Counted from the stretch's first letter, positions 10,388 through 21,358 are shown. The stretch: 64,000 bases of DNA from Theropithecus gelada (GCF_003255815.1 NC_037674.1:21194148-21258147); one strand, 5' to 3'. Made by a program: numbers and translations. Notes: generated from the sequence alone by a model not told the origin.

Positions 10388-10596
10388 CCCCAATAGACGG
10401 GTTGCTGGGTTGAATGGTAGTTCAACTCTCAGTTCTTTGAGAAATTTCCAAATTGCTCTCCACAGAGGCTGAACTAATCTTCATTCATATCAATACTCTA
10501 TGTGTTCTCTTTTCTCCAAAGTCTTGTCAACATGTCATGTTTTGACTTTTTAACAAAAGCCATTCTGACTGGTGTAAGATGGTATCTCATTGTAAA
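10388..10596 (-). mobile_element. L1 3' end (antisense), part 2
   Basis: Continues the antisense L1 (GGGTTGCTGGGTTGAATGGTAG, then CATTCTGACTGGTGTAAGATGG and GTATCTCATTG). The element is truncated at about 10596. Confidence 0.88.
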
Positions 10597-11924
10597 CCAC
10601 ATTTTCAACACACATTCTTTTGCTTTAGAGGAGCTTAAAAATTGCTGAACTGGGTAAGCTGTAGGTCTCTCTATTGCTGCCTGGCACAGGGAGGTAAAAT
10701 AATTTGTCCCAAATGTATAGAACTAATTAGAATCAGTGGCTTAAGTTTGAACCTCAGCTTTGCCATCACTTTCAGAATTTTGCTCGTTTTATTTACTTTT
10801 TCCCACCGTGTCAGGATTCCAGCATGCCGTGTCTGAAGGGCTGATGGGACACACTGTACATTCATTTGAACGAGGCTCCCAGAAGCCTCATAAAAATATT
10901 TTATCTTATTAAGTGAGACTCATATAAGTTTGGTTGGACTGAACAGGAGGACAAAAATGAGAAAAAACTAGTAATGGAACCCATTTTTACCATCCAGAAG
11001 GTGAGGTCAGGGGCATGATGGTCTTCATATTATTCCATGATTCATCAACTATGCAGTAGGGACAAGGTGGCACAGATTAAACTAGGTTCTTATTTAGTAT
11101 ACAATTACTTGGGGGATAACTGTGCTTCCATTAATTTTATGAGACTTATCCTTGTATGTTTGTATCATTAGCTATTTGCTTATTAGAAGTTTATTTTCCA
11201 TTTTGTCTCTACTGTGGCAATGTGGGTGCTGGAATTCTCCCTTTCTCCTAGAGGTACCTTCTCAGCACATGTTGACTCTGTGCATCTGTTTAGCTGTTTG
11301 GGGTCCATAAGTTTCATGGTTATAATTTATGTCTCCATAATCATTACTAATCAGAATAGCAATTGATTCAATGCTCAGTGTCTTAATTTAGACTTTGAGT
11401 TGACAGTGATGTGCTAGAATTTACAGTAATGATGTTCAGTGATTCTGCTTTGTCTGGGGATTTAATAATTGCTATTACCTCTACATGGCACCCTTTGTTC
11501 CTTCAGCTATGAGATTCCAGACCTTTGAATGGCTATATAAACTCATGGAAACAAGGGATAAACTATTAAGACTAGAGAGAACTCTGCCCCTAGAATTAAT
11601 TCTTTGGTTTTCTGATTGAACCAATTTACCAGAAGGAAGCATCACATGTAAACAGATCAGAAGGTCGCTCAGTAAACCGAGCAAGGAAAATTGGACATTA
11701 TTAAGCTGTGTTTCTCAATGAGGCATTTGGAGAATCACTTTGTGAACAATAGATGTTAGTCTACATCAAACTACAGCAAACCATGGCATATGTTCTGAAT
11801 CTATCTTCCTGCCAGTTTTATATGTCCCCTGGGCTAAGAATGATGTTTAGATTTTTAAATCATTGAAAAAAATCAAAAGAAGAATAATATTTCATGCGAT
11901 GTGAAAATTATGCAAAATCCAAAT
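10597..11924. other. Unassigned, apparently unique sequence
   Basis: No repeat was recognised with confidence. A GAGGTAAAATAATTTGTCCC stretch near 10690 faintly recalls antisense MIR. No coding signature was seen. Confidence 0.45.
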
Positions 11925-12108
11925 TTCAATGTCCATAAAAAGTTTTATTAGAACATAGACACACTCTTTCATTTCCATATTGTCTGTGGCTGTTTTGTGT
12001 TATAACGGTAGAAGTGAGTAGTTAAAAAAGAAACCTAATAAGCCACAAAGGTTAAAATGTTTACCCTCTGGCCCTTTATAGAACCGGTTAGCCAACCCTT
12101 GGTCTATA
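11925..12108. mobile_element. Non-autonomous hAT-type DNA transposon fragment
   Basis: AAAAAGTTTTATTAGAACATAG, ATTGTCTGTGGCTGTTTTG and CTCTGGCCCTTTATAGAA followed by GTTAGCCAACCCTTGG match the widespread mammalian MER1-group element whose end reads (c)aggggttggcaaac in reverse. The exact subfamily was not assigned. Confidence 0.6.
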
Positions 12109-12150
12109 TGATAGTGTTGCACAAAGAAAAAGTTAAGAACCTCTGTTCTC

Positions 12151-12434
12151 GGCTGGGCATATGCCTGTAATCCTAGCACTTTGGGAAGCTGAGGTGGATG
12201 AATCACCTGAGGTCAGGAGACCAGCCTGGCCAACATGGCAAAACCCCATCTCTACTAAAAATACAAAAATGAGCCAGGCGTGATGGTGCATGCCTGTAGT
12301 CCCAGCTACTTGGGAGGCTGAGGCAGGGGAATCATTTGAACCCGGGAGGTAGAGGTTGATATTGCACCACCGCACTGCAGCCTGGGTGACAGATTGAGAC
12401 TCCATCTCAAAAAAAAAAAAAAAAAAAAAAAAAA
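12151..12434 (+). mobile_element. Alu (sense) with long A tail
   Basis: Runs from GGCTGGGCATATGCCTG to an uninterrupted run of 26 A (12409-12434). The flanks GAACCTCTGTTCT (12137-12149) and GAACCTCTGCTCT (12436-12448) are a 13-bp target duplication with one mismatch. A few bases of the left monomer are deleted. Confidence 0.95.
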
Positions 12435-12448
12435 GGAACCTCTGCTCT

Positions 12449-14044
12449 TAATAAATAATCTCATTGAATTATGACTGCTTGCTAGTGAACACCTATTCAC
12501 TTCTTCTAATAATTTTCTCAGGGCAAGTATTTCGGAATCAGCATATTTTGTCTTATAGATAGATCCAGGGTAGGCCTTAATCTTCTTTCCTTCCACTTAT
12601 TTTTTGTTTAGAGACACATTTTCCAATCATGGCATTGGTAGTTACTATTTGTGTGAAAAATGTTGTATTCCACATCCCAGTTATTCGTTTTTCTTCTTGT
12701 GGATGTTTTGCACATACCCAAGTTTATGTGTGTTAACATAGCTCTTAGGCACTAGGGAAGTGAGTGTGCTTAGGCTTAAAGGTATTGGTGTTCAAGGAAG
12801 GAATGCTCAAAAGAAAGATTGAACACAAGAATGCAGAGTTCTAAGGGGCTGGGGAAAGGAGACAGAAGTCCTAATAGAGTCGCAGTGATAATTTGTTGGC
12901 AAGTGCAGATCAGAAAAATGCTGCTATTTGAGATTTCAGAGAACTGCTTAGGTTGCAGTTTACATTGCAATGGGGATGGAAGCTGAAGTAACTGAGCAGA
13001 AATTGCCTTATTTTTTCCCACTTTCCAGATCAATGAAAGATAAAATGATTTAATCTTTGATTGAGGGTAGATGCAGAGAAGAGAATCTGAGTTCTGGAAG
13101 AGCAAGGCTAACATGTGCGTGTAGTCTGTTGCAAGCTACCAACTAAATTTCCAGATGAGAACTCCTCCCAGGACAAAGAATTCTAGGTTGAGGGGCATAT
13201 ATTGCATTGGCAGGCTCATTGCATCTGTTTTCTCAATCATGCTTGTTACTTACTGTGGAATATGGATCGTTATGGTGATGTGAGGATGGAAGCCATGTGC
13301 CCTGCAGAATCTTGGGAAACTTTATGGACCCCATAATGTTGGCAACGAGAAAGGAGCAGAGGATGTGACATCTGAAGACCAGCTCAAAAGAGTAAACTTT
13401 TACCAAGGCTTACGCACATTCCACCCCCCTCTTCATGGCATTATTTCAGAGCATCCTCCTAGTTTGATGCCTTTGTGTCCTCTCTAAAAATCCCATGGAG
13501 TAACAGACTTCTGCCCGGCAAGCCTGATGACTAGTGTACTGACACCAATTCCATAAGTACCACCATCTTAAGCCTATCCCACTGTTTCAGCTTTGAACCT
13601 CTAGTTGGCAGAGTGAATACAGCATCCTGTGTGTCACCAACTTTGTAGTAAGTAGGCTCTATATTTTCAGTACGATGCTAAGGAACTTATTAGCATTTGC
13701 CTCTCTACTTGGGGGGAATATAGAGTTTCACATTCTCCAGTTCACCTTCTCAGAAGAGTAGATTTAATAATAATAAAAAAAAGTGGTGAGACTCTCTGCC
13801 ACACTGTCTTCTGGTGATATATGCTAATCATAGGCATGAAGACACTGTGACCTGTTTTGTAAGTTTAGTTAGTTTTCTGATCTCCCGGCCATTAACAAGG
13901 CTTTCTTGTTACTAGAAATTTTGAAGAAAAAGAAACATGAAAAATTAAATCATAGAAATGGAAGATAATATAGGTCGATACAGCATGTCCTTGAATAGTC
14001 ATTTTGTTATAATGCTGATGAGATAAAAAAATCAATTCCTGGCT
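12449..14044. other. Unassigned, apparently unique sequence
   Basis: No transposable element or gene was recognised in this 1.6 kb. The longest open frame (112 codons, 12776-13114 minus) has no recognisable domain. Confidence 0.5.
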
Positions 14045-14290
14045 GGAGCCATTATCTGTGTGGAGTTTGTACATTCTCCCTATGTCTGCTGGGTTTTCTC
14101 CAGATACTCCAGTTTCCTCTCACATCCCAAAGATGTGAATATTAGGTTCATTGGCATGTCTACGTTGTCCCAGTCTGAGCGAGCGTGACTGTGTGTGAGT
14201 GCGCCCTGCAATGGAATGGTATCCTGTTCAGGATAGATTCCTGCCTTGCATCCAGCCTAGGTTCCAGCCACTCAAAACCCTGGTAAGTGG
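14045..14290. repeat. Ancient interspersed repeat, family not assigned
   Basis: GTGTGGAGTTTGTACATTCTCC, then GTTTTCTCCAGATACTCCAG and TTTCCTCTCACATCCCAAAG belong to a motif series seen in many old vertebrate repeats. I could not name the family. Confidence 0.45.
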
Positions 14291-14644
14291 GTAAATAATT
14301 ACCTTACTTTTTTTTTTTTATTAGTCTTTCTTAAATATATGTATAGCTCACATTTATTTCAGTGTTTAACATTAGAAGTGTTTTGGGTCTTAGAAGTTTG
14401 GTGATGTTTTCGTAACCAGAAATATACCACAGGAACTGAACTTTTGTTTATATCAATTAGCCTATGGTAAATTTGGCTTTGACATACATTGTGCCACTTA
14501 AAGTCACAGTTTCCAAGAACTGATCTATCAAGGGATGTTCAGTGAGGACTTACTGTATTTGTCTTATCACAGAGTAGGAAAGGACTTTCTAAGCACAAAC
14601 GCAAAGAGGAAAACCATAAAAAAATCTGAACACTTGCTCTAAAA
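14291..14644. other. Unassigned sequence
   Basis: AT-rich with a T run at 14309-14318. No gene or repeat was recognised. Confidence 0.45.
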
Positions 14645-14843
14645 CAGAGTTTGTCAACGATTCCTATTTTGGGCTAAATCTTTCTTTGTTGTGGGGGCCT
14701 GAGCATTGCAGAATGTTTAGTATCATTCCCACTGTCTGCTTCTTAGATATTAATAGCAGCCCTCCAGTCATGACAATCAAAAATGTTCAGGTGTTGTCAA
14801 AGTTTCCCTAGGGGGCAATATCGCCACTGGCTGGGAGCCACTG
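14645..14843 (-). mobile_element. MER5A (hAT-Charlie MITE), nearly complete
   Basis: In reverse this runs CAGTGGCTCCCAGCC, a GGCGATATTGCCCCC segment and the CCCACAACAAAG region to a decayed terminus at 14645. Length is 199 bp against about 189 bp for the family. The flanking octamers CTCTAAAA (14637-14644) and TTCTAGAA (14844-14851) agree at 6 of 8 positions and fit the nTCTAGAn target preference of Charlie-type elements. Confidence 0.88.
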
Positions 14844-14851
14844 TTCTAGAA

Positions 14852-15689
14852 TGATTGTTTTGCATGCAAGGGGGAAATAAACAGCCACCTCACATTCAAG
14901 TCGTGGGCTTGAATCATACACTTACACAGGGCCTCATTCTGGAAAGCTAAAATTCCAAAGAAACAAAGCAGACAAAGGGCCCACTTTGGTTTCTGTGTCT
15001 CCCTGGTAGGGTTTGTGGGGTTTCTCTCAGGGCAGCACTGCCTCTACCCTCACATTTATCCTTTATCCTCTCTGTGGTTGCTTGTTTCCTCTGTTTGTTT
15101 CTGATCATGCCTCCCTCTGCTTGCACGGTCCTTTGGCTTGCCAACCCTTCTTCATGGAATCTGTTACTTTCAGATCTTGCCCTACTGCTAGCGTGAGAGA
15201 CAGAAATTTATCTCCATGTATAATCACATCTCTGCTATTATGTTGGGCTGTGTGATAGGCATAGGCGGCAGGTCACCCTATGGAGAAGCTGTCCGCGGGC
15301 CAAGTGCATGCCCCTCCTCCACCAGTTGTGACCCGTAGGGAAGGGGTGTCATTGGTGTGAACCACCAGTGCTTGGCAGCAGGAGTCATGGACTGCAGATT
15401 CACTCAGAAGAAAGTGGGGATAGGTAGGTGCTGACTGAGATCTCTAAACCAAAGAAAAAAATCTAAAAGTTCCATCTATCCAGAAGCAATTCCCACAAGC
15501 ATGACTAATCTGAATGAAATAAACTGGGTAGAGGATTTGACATGCAGCGTGGGATTAATATACAAGTGATTTTATAAATCAGTGTATAAAATGGTGAATA
15601 TCTCAAGAAGACAATGTGCCAAGGGCAGGAAGGAGCAAAGCCACACAACAAGAACTGCAGTGGCCACAGATATTGGAATAAATACTCAG
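14852..15689. other. Unassigned, apparently unique sequence
   Basis: No repeat family was recognised. The overlapping short frames at 14947-15255 on both strands have no domain. Confidence 0.5.
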
Positions 15690-16328
15690 ACGCACGAAGT
15701 ATAAAAGAAGTGCAAATTATTACAAAGCAAATATAAAATTTTGCCTTTCACATTGGTGAAAAATTAAAAAATAGCAATTGTTCATTCATTCTTAGTGAAA
15801 GACTAGCAAAATTCTCATGCTGGTACCGAAAGGAAAACTGCTGATGTTATTAAAAATCAGGTCAGCAAGTTTTTGGGTGTAATCTGGCAATAGAGATGAA
15901 AGCACCAAAAATGTTCATACCTTTTGAGTCAATAATTCCCTCTAGACATTTACTCTAAATAAATATTCTGAGATGTGAGTAAAGAATTATATATGAAGAT
16001 GAAATATTCATCAATGGATGTTTTATTCTAACAAAATATTGGAATTAACTTAAATATCCAAAAGGGGATTGATTAAAGGTATTTTTAAAACATGTTTATG
16101 ACATAGGAAAGGTTCAGAATATTGAGTTTAGTGAAATTAACAGGTTACAAAGCTATTTCTAGTATGATTTAAATTTTGCATGTATTTACAGAGATACACA
16201 TACAAAATTAAAAGTAGGAAGAATATATCAAGTATTTAATAGTGGTTATCTAAAGTTGGTTGTATGACTGATTTTATCTTCCTTTAACTTTTATGTTTTC
16301 TCTAAACTTTCTATAAGAGTCCATTATT
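15690..16328 (+). mobile_element. L1M-type (old) L1 3' end
   Basis: Sense-strand order of old L1 3' landmarks: GTGCAAATTATTACAAAGC, ATAATTCCCTCTAGACATTTAC, AAATATCCAAAAGGGGATTGA, GAAATTAACAGGTTACAAAG and AATAGTGGTTATCTAAAG. No poly(A) tail remains. Heavily diverged. Confidence 0.75.
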
Positions 16329-16345
16329 TATAAATATATATTTTA

Positions 16346-16654
16346 TTAAATTTTTATTAAATTTTCTTTCTTTCTTTTTTTTTTTTTGGGGGGACTGAGT
16401 CTCACTCTGTCTCCCAGGCCGGAGTATAATGGTGCCATCTCAGCTCACTGCAACCTCCGCCTCCCACGTCAAGTGATTCTCCAGCCTCAGCCTCCTGAAT
16501 AACTGGAATAACAGGTGCGTGCCACCACACCTAGCTAATTTTTGTATTTTTTAGTAGAGACAGGGTTTCACTATGTTGGCCAGGCTGGTGTCAAAACTCC
16601 TGCCTTGTCCTCCTGGAGTGCTGAGATTACAGGTGTGAGCCACCACACCCGGCC
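16346..16654 (-). mobile_element. Alu (antisense) with target duplication
   Basis: An AT-rich degenerate tail (16346-16390) is followed by GAGTCTCACTCTGTCTCCC and the reverse of both monomers, ending ...CACCACACCCGGCC. Flanks TATAAATATATATTTTA (16329-16345) and TATAAATATGTGTTTTA (16655-16671) form a 17-bp duplication with two mismatches. Confidence 0.93.
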
Positions 16655-16680
16655 TATAAATATGTGTTTTAAAAAGTTTG

Positions 16681-16980
16681 GGCCCGGTACGGTGGCTCAC
16701 GCCTGTAATCCCAGCACTTTGGGAGGCTGAGGCGGGTGGATCACCTGGCATCTGGAGTTTGAGACCAGCCTGGTCAACATGGTGAAACCCCATCTCTACT
16801 AAAAATACAAAAATTAGCCGGGCGTGGTCGCAAGCGCCTGTAATGTCAGCTACTCTGGAGGCTGAGACAGGAGAATCTCTTGAACCCGGGAGACAGAGGT
16901 TGCAGTGAGCTGAGATTGCGCCATTGCACTCCAGCCTGGAGGACAAGAGTAAGACTTCGTCTCAAAAAAAAAAAAAAAAA
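16681..16980 (+). mobile_element. Alu (sense), head-to-head with previous Alu
   Basis: Runs from GGCCCGGTACGGTGG to an A tail ending at 16980. AAAAAGTTT before (16671-16679) and after the element looks like a short target duplication. The 5' ends of this Alu and its antisense neighbour are only 26 bp apart. Confidence 0.95.
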
Positions 16981-17879
16981 GTTTAAAAGATGCACTCTTT
17001 GCAAACAATAAGTTTTAAAATGACTTATAGGCTGTCTTCTGAGAATCCTCCCAAAGTGAGAATTTGTTATTATCCAGGGCCCAGCCTTTCAGACTGAGAA
17101 TCCCATTTCTTTTCCCAGCTCACTAAATGCAGAAAAATTTATCAGGGAGGCAGACTCACATTTAACTAAGCTTATAAAGACTGATGTATAAAACCAGAAC
17201 CCCAGTGAATTAATTTGCAATAAGAAATAGAACTGTAGAAAGAACCAAACACTTGTGTTCTCAGGCTAAATTATTTTTTCTCTGTAGCTTATTGTGTGGA
17301 AAACTATATCATAAACAATATTGTCCTGTAAGTAGGGAATCAGAACTAAGAGTGTTAATTATAAGACTTTAATGTTTTATTGCATCAAGTTTTAATTGCA
17401 TGAGGCAGTTTGGTCCATAGTAGGAACAGACATGCCACCAGGCCCAGATAAGTAGAGTCTCACTATCTGGACTGAGATTGAAGTGGTATTGCCAAAGTTT
17501 GCCTTGATATATATTTTTTAAACTTTCATTGACTTTGTGATGATCACCTTTCTTCATGTGCAGTGTTTCAGGTAGGGTTCATATTGGCAGACACAGACCT
17601 GTACACATTCTACAGTGAATCATATTATCGATTTATTTAATAAAGGATACGAAAATTAGCTAGAGGGAGGGTCAGGCCACACAGAATCAGAGCATACATT
17701 CTGTTTCTCAACCCAACTTCCTCAGACCTTGCAGCCCCCCGTGGGAGGATGTGTGGCTGACAGTGATGTTGTCCACCTAAAGTGGGTCTTCCCAGATCTG
17801 AGAAGTGTAATTTTCAGTTGCAACAGCGTCCTCTTTACACTTGGGGCTTATATATATCTCACGTGTGTGTGTATAATGG
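16981..17879. other. Unassigned sequence between Alu pair and LTR
   Basis: Nothing was recognised. A 20-bp GTGTGTGTGTATAATGGG-type stretch at 17861 foreshadows the long TG tract but is separate from it. Confidence 0.45.
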
Positions 17880-17964
17880 GAAAAAAAAACAAATGAAGCA
17901 AACTGTCTGTTTTCTCCTACTGTACTCAATACTCAGCACAACGCAGAACACTCTGGTCACCAAA

Positions 17965-17965
17965 A

Positions 17966-17997
<32 letters not shown>

Positions 17998-18384
17998 TGT
18001 GTGTATGTGTGTGTATGTGTGTGTGTGTGTGTATGTGTGTGTGTGTATGTGTATGTGTGTGTGTATGTGTGTGTGTATGTGTGTGCACGTGTGTATGTGT
18101 ATGTGTGTGCACGTGTGTGCGTGTGTGTGTGCGTGTGTGTGCACGTGTGTATGTGTGTGTGCGTGTGTGTGTATGTGTGTATGTGTGTATGCGTGCGTGT
18201 GTATGTGTGTGTGCATGTGTGTGTGTATGTGTATGTGTGTGTATGTGTGTATGTGTGTATGTGTGTGTATATGTGTGTATGTGTGGGTGTATATGTGTGT
18301 GCACGTGTGTGTGTATGTGTGTATGTGTGTGCGTGTGTGTGTGTGCGTGTGTGTATGTGTGTGTGCGTGTGTGTGTGTGTGTGT
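17965..18384. repeat. 420-bp (TG)n compound microsatellite, alternating purine-pyrimidine
   Basis: Units TG, TATG, CATG and GCACG alternate so that every step is purine-pyrimidine, except for one break at 18286 (GTGGGTG). It sits where the host LTR normally has a short CA-rich stretch (...GGAAAACACACA / CACATTTTGGTG on the minus strand). All frames are open in it simply because no stop can form from these units, so the Cys-Val and Thr-His 'proteins' are artefacts. Such tracts are classic Z-DNA formers. Confidence 0.97.
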
Positions 18385-18862
18385 TTTCCCTATATCCTGA
18401 CCAGTTCTCCAGCAGACACCAGCTGGATGTCCTGTAATTCAATTCAATTCAATCCTGACACTGTCTACCTGGAGTTAAAAGTCAGATCCCACAGGTTAAG
18501 GGCTCAGTCCCACAAGACTGTCCCCCATTTCAGATGCCAGTCACAAGCCCAGATCTTTGGTAATTCTGACCAATTGGCTATAAACTCGGGGAGGGATCTT
18601 ACAAGCCTCTCTTTGGGATTGATCATTTGCCGCAATGGTTCACAGAACTCTGGGAAACACGTACATTTACTGGTTTGTTACTTAATCAAGGATATGATAA
18701 GGGATAGGTAAGGGGCACACGGGATGAGGTTTGGAAGGGTCCTGAGCACAGCACATTTCCTCCCTGTGGCGTTGGGATGCGCCACCCTCCCAGCACAGGG
18801 ATGCCTTCTTATTTACGAGCCCCAGAGGCTCTCTGAACCCCATACATACTTCAGGATTTCTC

Positions 18863-19609
18863 TGTGATATGGACAGAAGGCAGGGAAATATTGAGTAGAA
18901 GAGGTGGTTCCCTGGGAAAGACCCCACCCTCAAGTCTGGAAACTGCAGCCCTAGGTGAGAACAGTTATCCCTGTTTTCCTGCCCAAATGTTGCCTTTTTT
19001 GGCCCTCCCTGCCCCCCTATCCTGTGTTCATATAAACCCTAGACCTCAGCTGGCAAAGAGACAAGCAGCTGAACGTTGAGAGGAGAAGCAGCAACTGAGC
19101 ATTCGAGACTCGGGAGAGACGCGACTTAAGCTCAGATGGCATGACTTCAGAGAGGAACCTGACCGGACATGGCTGGGCTTCAGCAAAAGACCGCTTTCTT
19201 CCCACACAATCCCCTTCGCAGCTCACCTTCTGCTGAGAGCCACTTCCACCACTTAATACAATCCTCCACATTCATCACCTTTCAAATTGTTCGTGTGACC
19301 TGATTCTTCCTGGATGCCGAACAAGAGCCTGAGTACCAAGAGGGCAGGGTGTGAAAGACTGTCACACGCACTCTCCACTAAGCTGGCTCACACTCAGCCA
19401 TCTGCAGATGGCACCTGCTAAAAGAGCATTAATTGTAACACAGCCCTAGATGCTGCTTTGGGGCCGGAGCCCGAAAATGTTTGTCCAGCCTAGGCACCCG
19501 CTCACCTGCCTGCTCCCACTCCGACAAGGGGTTTGAGCAGGGCGGCAGCCGAGTCAGTGAGCTATGTCCCTGTCACAAGTCTCATGAAGGGGTCAAGGGA
19601 ACTCTCCCA
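18863..19609 (+). mobile_element. ERV1-type solo LTR nested in the MER21C-like LTR
   Basis: A 747-bp insert starting TGTGATATGG and ending CTCTCCCA, flanked by an exact 4-bp duplication TCTC (18859-18862 and 19610-19613), the size expected for gamma-like ERV1 integration. It contains a TATA box, and a U5-like GTGTGACCTGATTCTTCCTGG segment near 19293. Removing it restores the host LTR. The exact ERV1 subfamily was not assigned. Confidence 0.72.
19031..19036 (+). promoter_or_regulatory. TATA box of the nested ERV1 LTR
   Basis: TATAAA lies in the central U3/R part of the LTR at 18863-19609 (context TTCATATAAACCCTAGACC). The position is right for an LTR promoter reading rightwards. Activity is not known. 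Confidence 0.5.
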
Positions 19610-19978
19610 TCTCATTTGGAGGCTTCATCATGTAGGCATGATTGATTATTAATTCATTCTTTAGCTTCTCTCCCCTTTCTAGAGGACTGGGGGTGGGGCT
19701 GAAAGCTCCAAGCTTCTAAACATGGCTTGGTTCTTCTGGTGATCAGCCCCCATCCAGGACTCCACCGAGAGTCACCTCGTTAGAACAAAAGATGCTCCTG
19801 TCTCCCAGGAAATTCCGAGGACATTATGTCAGGAACCTGGGACAAAGACCAAACGTTAGAACGAAAGATGCATCTTGTACCCCTCTCACTCAGCAAATTA
19901 CAAAGGTTTAGGAGCTCCATTTTGGGAACTGGGGATGAAAGCCAAAATACACATTTCTTACAATGCATCACAGTGTCA

Positions 19979-21235
19979 TAATATATAAACATAAGTATGT
20001 ATGTTTATGTCTCACCATTTTTTGTGTATAGCACTTAAGGACATATTTATGAACACAAGGCTCTCCTGGTCCTTCACCTAGACACACTACCGGCAAGGCC
20101 ATTCCTCAAGGGAAGACCATGCAGGTTGTGCCCAGGTATCCTGACTCCAGCTTTCCAGTGCTGCAGTACTCAAATTCTCCTGACTGGTCAATAAACATTG
20201 TGAAATGAGATTAAAAGTTAACCAGTCAGCTGTGCCTCTGCTGTTCCATTCCCTGCCCCATTAAATAGGTTTCTGGGTTTGTCCAGTTTTCTCCCCTCCC
20301 TGCCCTGTGAGTGGGATTCTGAGTGCACAGTCCAGCTTATTGTGGATTTATCATGTAAAATCTGGAGAAAAGAGAAGGAGGGAAAGGATAAGAGGTGCAC
20401 GGCTCTAGGCTTGGGAGTAGAGTTTTGCAGAGAATTAAAAAAAAAAAAGGGGGGGGGCGGATAAAGGCAACTAGTGTGTGAAGGGAAGTGGAACAGAGAA
20501 ACAGGCCTCCTCTATGTATTCAAGAAATACAAATAAAACACGTGAGTGTTTCCAAAATTACTTTTTTTGTCTGCTGCGGTTTTTGGAGATGATCCTGTTC
20601 TGAGACTAGACTATATGAATTATTGTTTTATTTGTATTCGTATTCTATTAATTTCTGGTTTATGAATGTATGTGTAGATGATAAACAGGACAAAATGGTA
20701 TGCCCTGAAAAGTAAGCCTCCCTCTCATCTCTGACCATGAGTTGCCCAGTTCTCGTTCCCTGATGCAACCATGTTATCAGTTTCTTGTGTACGCTTCCAG
20801 TAATAGTGGATACAAAGAAAATGTATGTATAAGTAACTCCTAGCCTTAAAAAAAAAAAGGGTAGGGTATTATATCCATGGTTCAGAAGCTTGCTTTTAAA
20901 ATTTAAAAACATACCTGAAAATCCTCTATAGTAATATATAGTTTATATATAATATATAAAAATTTGCATCATTAAAAATGTTAATCATACCTTGATAAGC
21001 ATCATGGATGAGTGAATGAAGAAGTGCTGTGTGGTTATTGTAAGCGGTAGCCACATTTTAATGCAGCGTGTCCTCTAGAGATTGCTGCCTGGTGGTTCCT
21101 GTCTGCCCATTTGCTTTTCTGGGCAAGTGTGTCACTGTGTTTCTGCTCCTTGTAGGTAGATGCAGTCCAGTGGGTAGGAAGATTTAGTGAGAGGAGTAAG
21201 CAATCTGAGCTCTGTCAGGCAGAATGGAATGTTCT
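19979..21235. other. Unassigned sequence with short homopolymers
   Basis: Contains an A12-G9 junction at about 20438-20458 and an AT-rich segment at 20925-20965. No gene or repeat family was recognised. Short open frames show no domain. Confidence 0.45.
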
Positions 21236-21358
21236 GAGAAAAGAAAGAAGAGAAAGAAAGAAAAGAAAAGAAAAAAGGAAGGAAGGAGGAAAGAAGGAAA
21301 GAAAGACAGAGAAAGAAAGAGAAAGAAAAGAAAGAAAAAAAAAAAAAGAAAAGAAAGA
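21236..21358. repeat. Polypurine (GAAA/GGAA)n tract
   Basis: The plus strand is pure A/G for about 71 bp (21236-21306), has one C at 21307, and continues A/G to about 21358. Units are GAAA, GGAA and AAAAG. It encodes a Lys/Arg-rich open frame by composition only. Confidence 0.93.

Larger units (their letters stand above)
17880..19978 (-). mobile_element. MER21C-like ERVL LTR (antisense), host of two later expansions
   Basis: In reverse, the pieces 19614-19978, 18385-18862 and about 17880-17964 form one continuous LTR-like sequence: CTGGGACAAAGACCAAA..., GCCCCACCCCCAGTCC..., GTGGGACTGAGCCCTTAACC, GGTAGACAGTGTCAGGATTG, then CAGCTGGTGTCTGCTGG. The pieces sum to about 930 bp, close to what I recall for MER21C, but the name is tentative. 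The continuity shows that both the TG tract and the ERV1 LTR inside it are later events. Confidence 0.6.

Noticed and set aside
18439..18454. (AATTC)3 short tandem repeat
   Set aside because: Part of the MER21C-like LTR consensus (gaattgaattgaatt in reverse) and not an independent microsatellite.
17782..18711. Long overlapping open frames (up to 309 codons plus, 161 codons minus) of Cys-Val or Thr-His repeats
   Set aside because: They are the TG microsatellite read in several frames. The repeat units cannot form stop codons, so openness carries no information.
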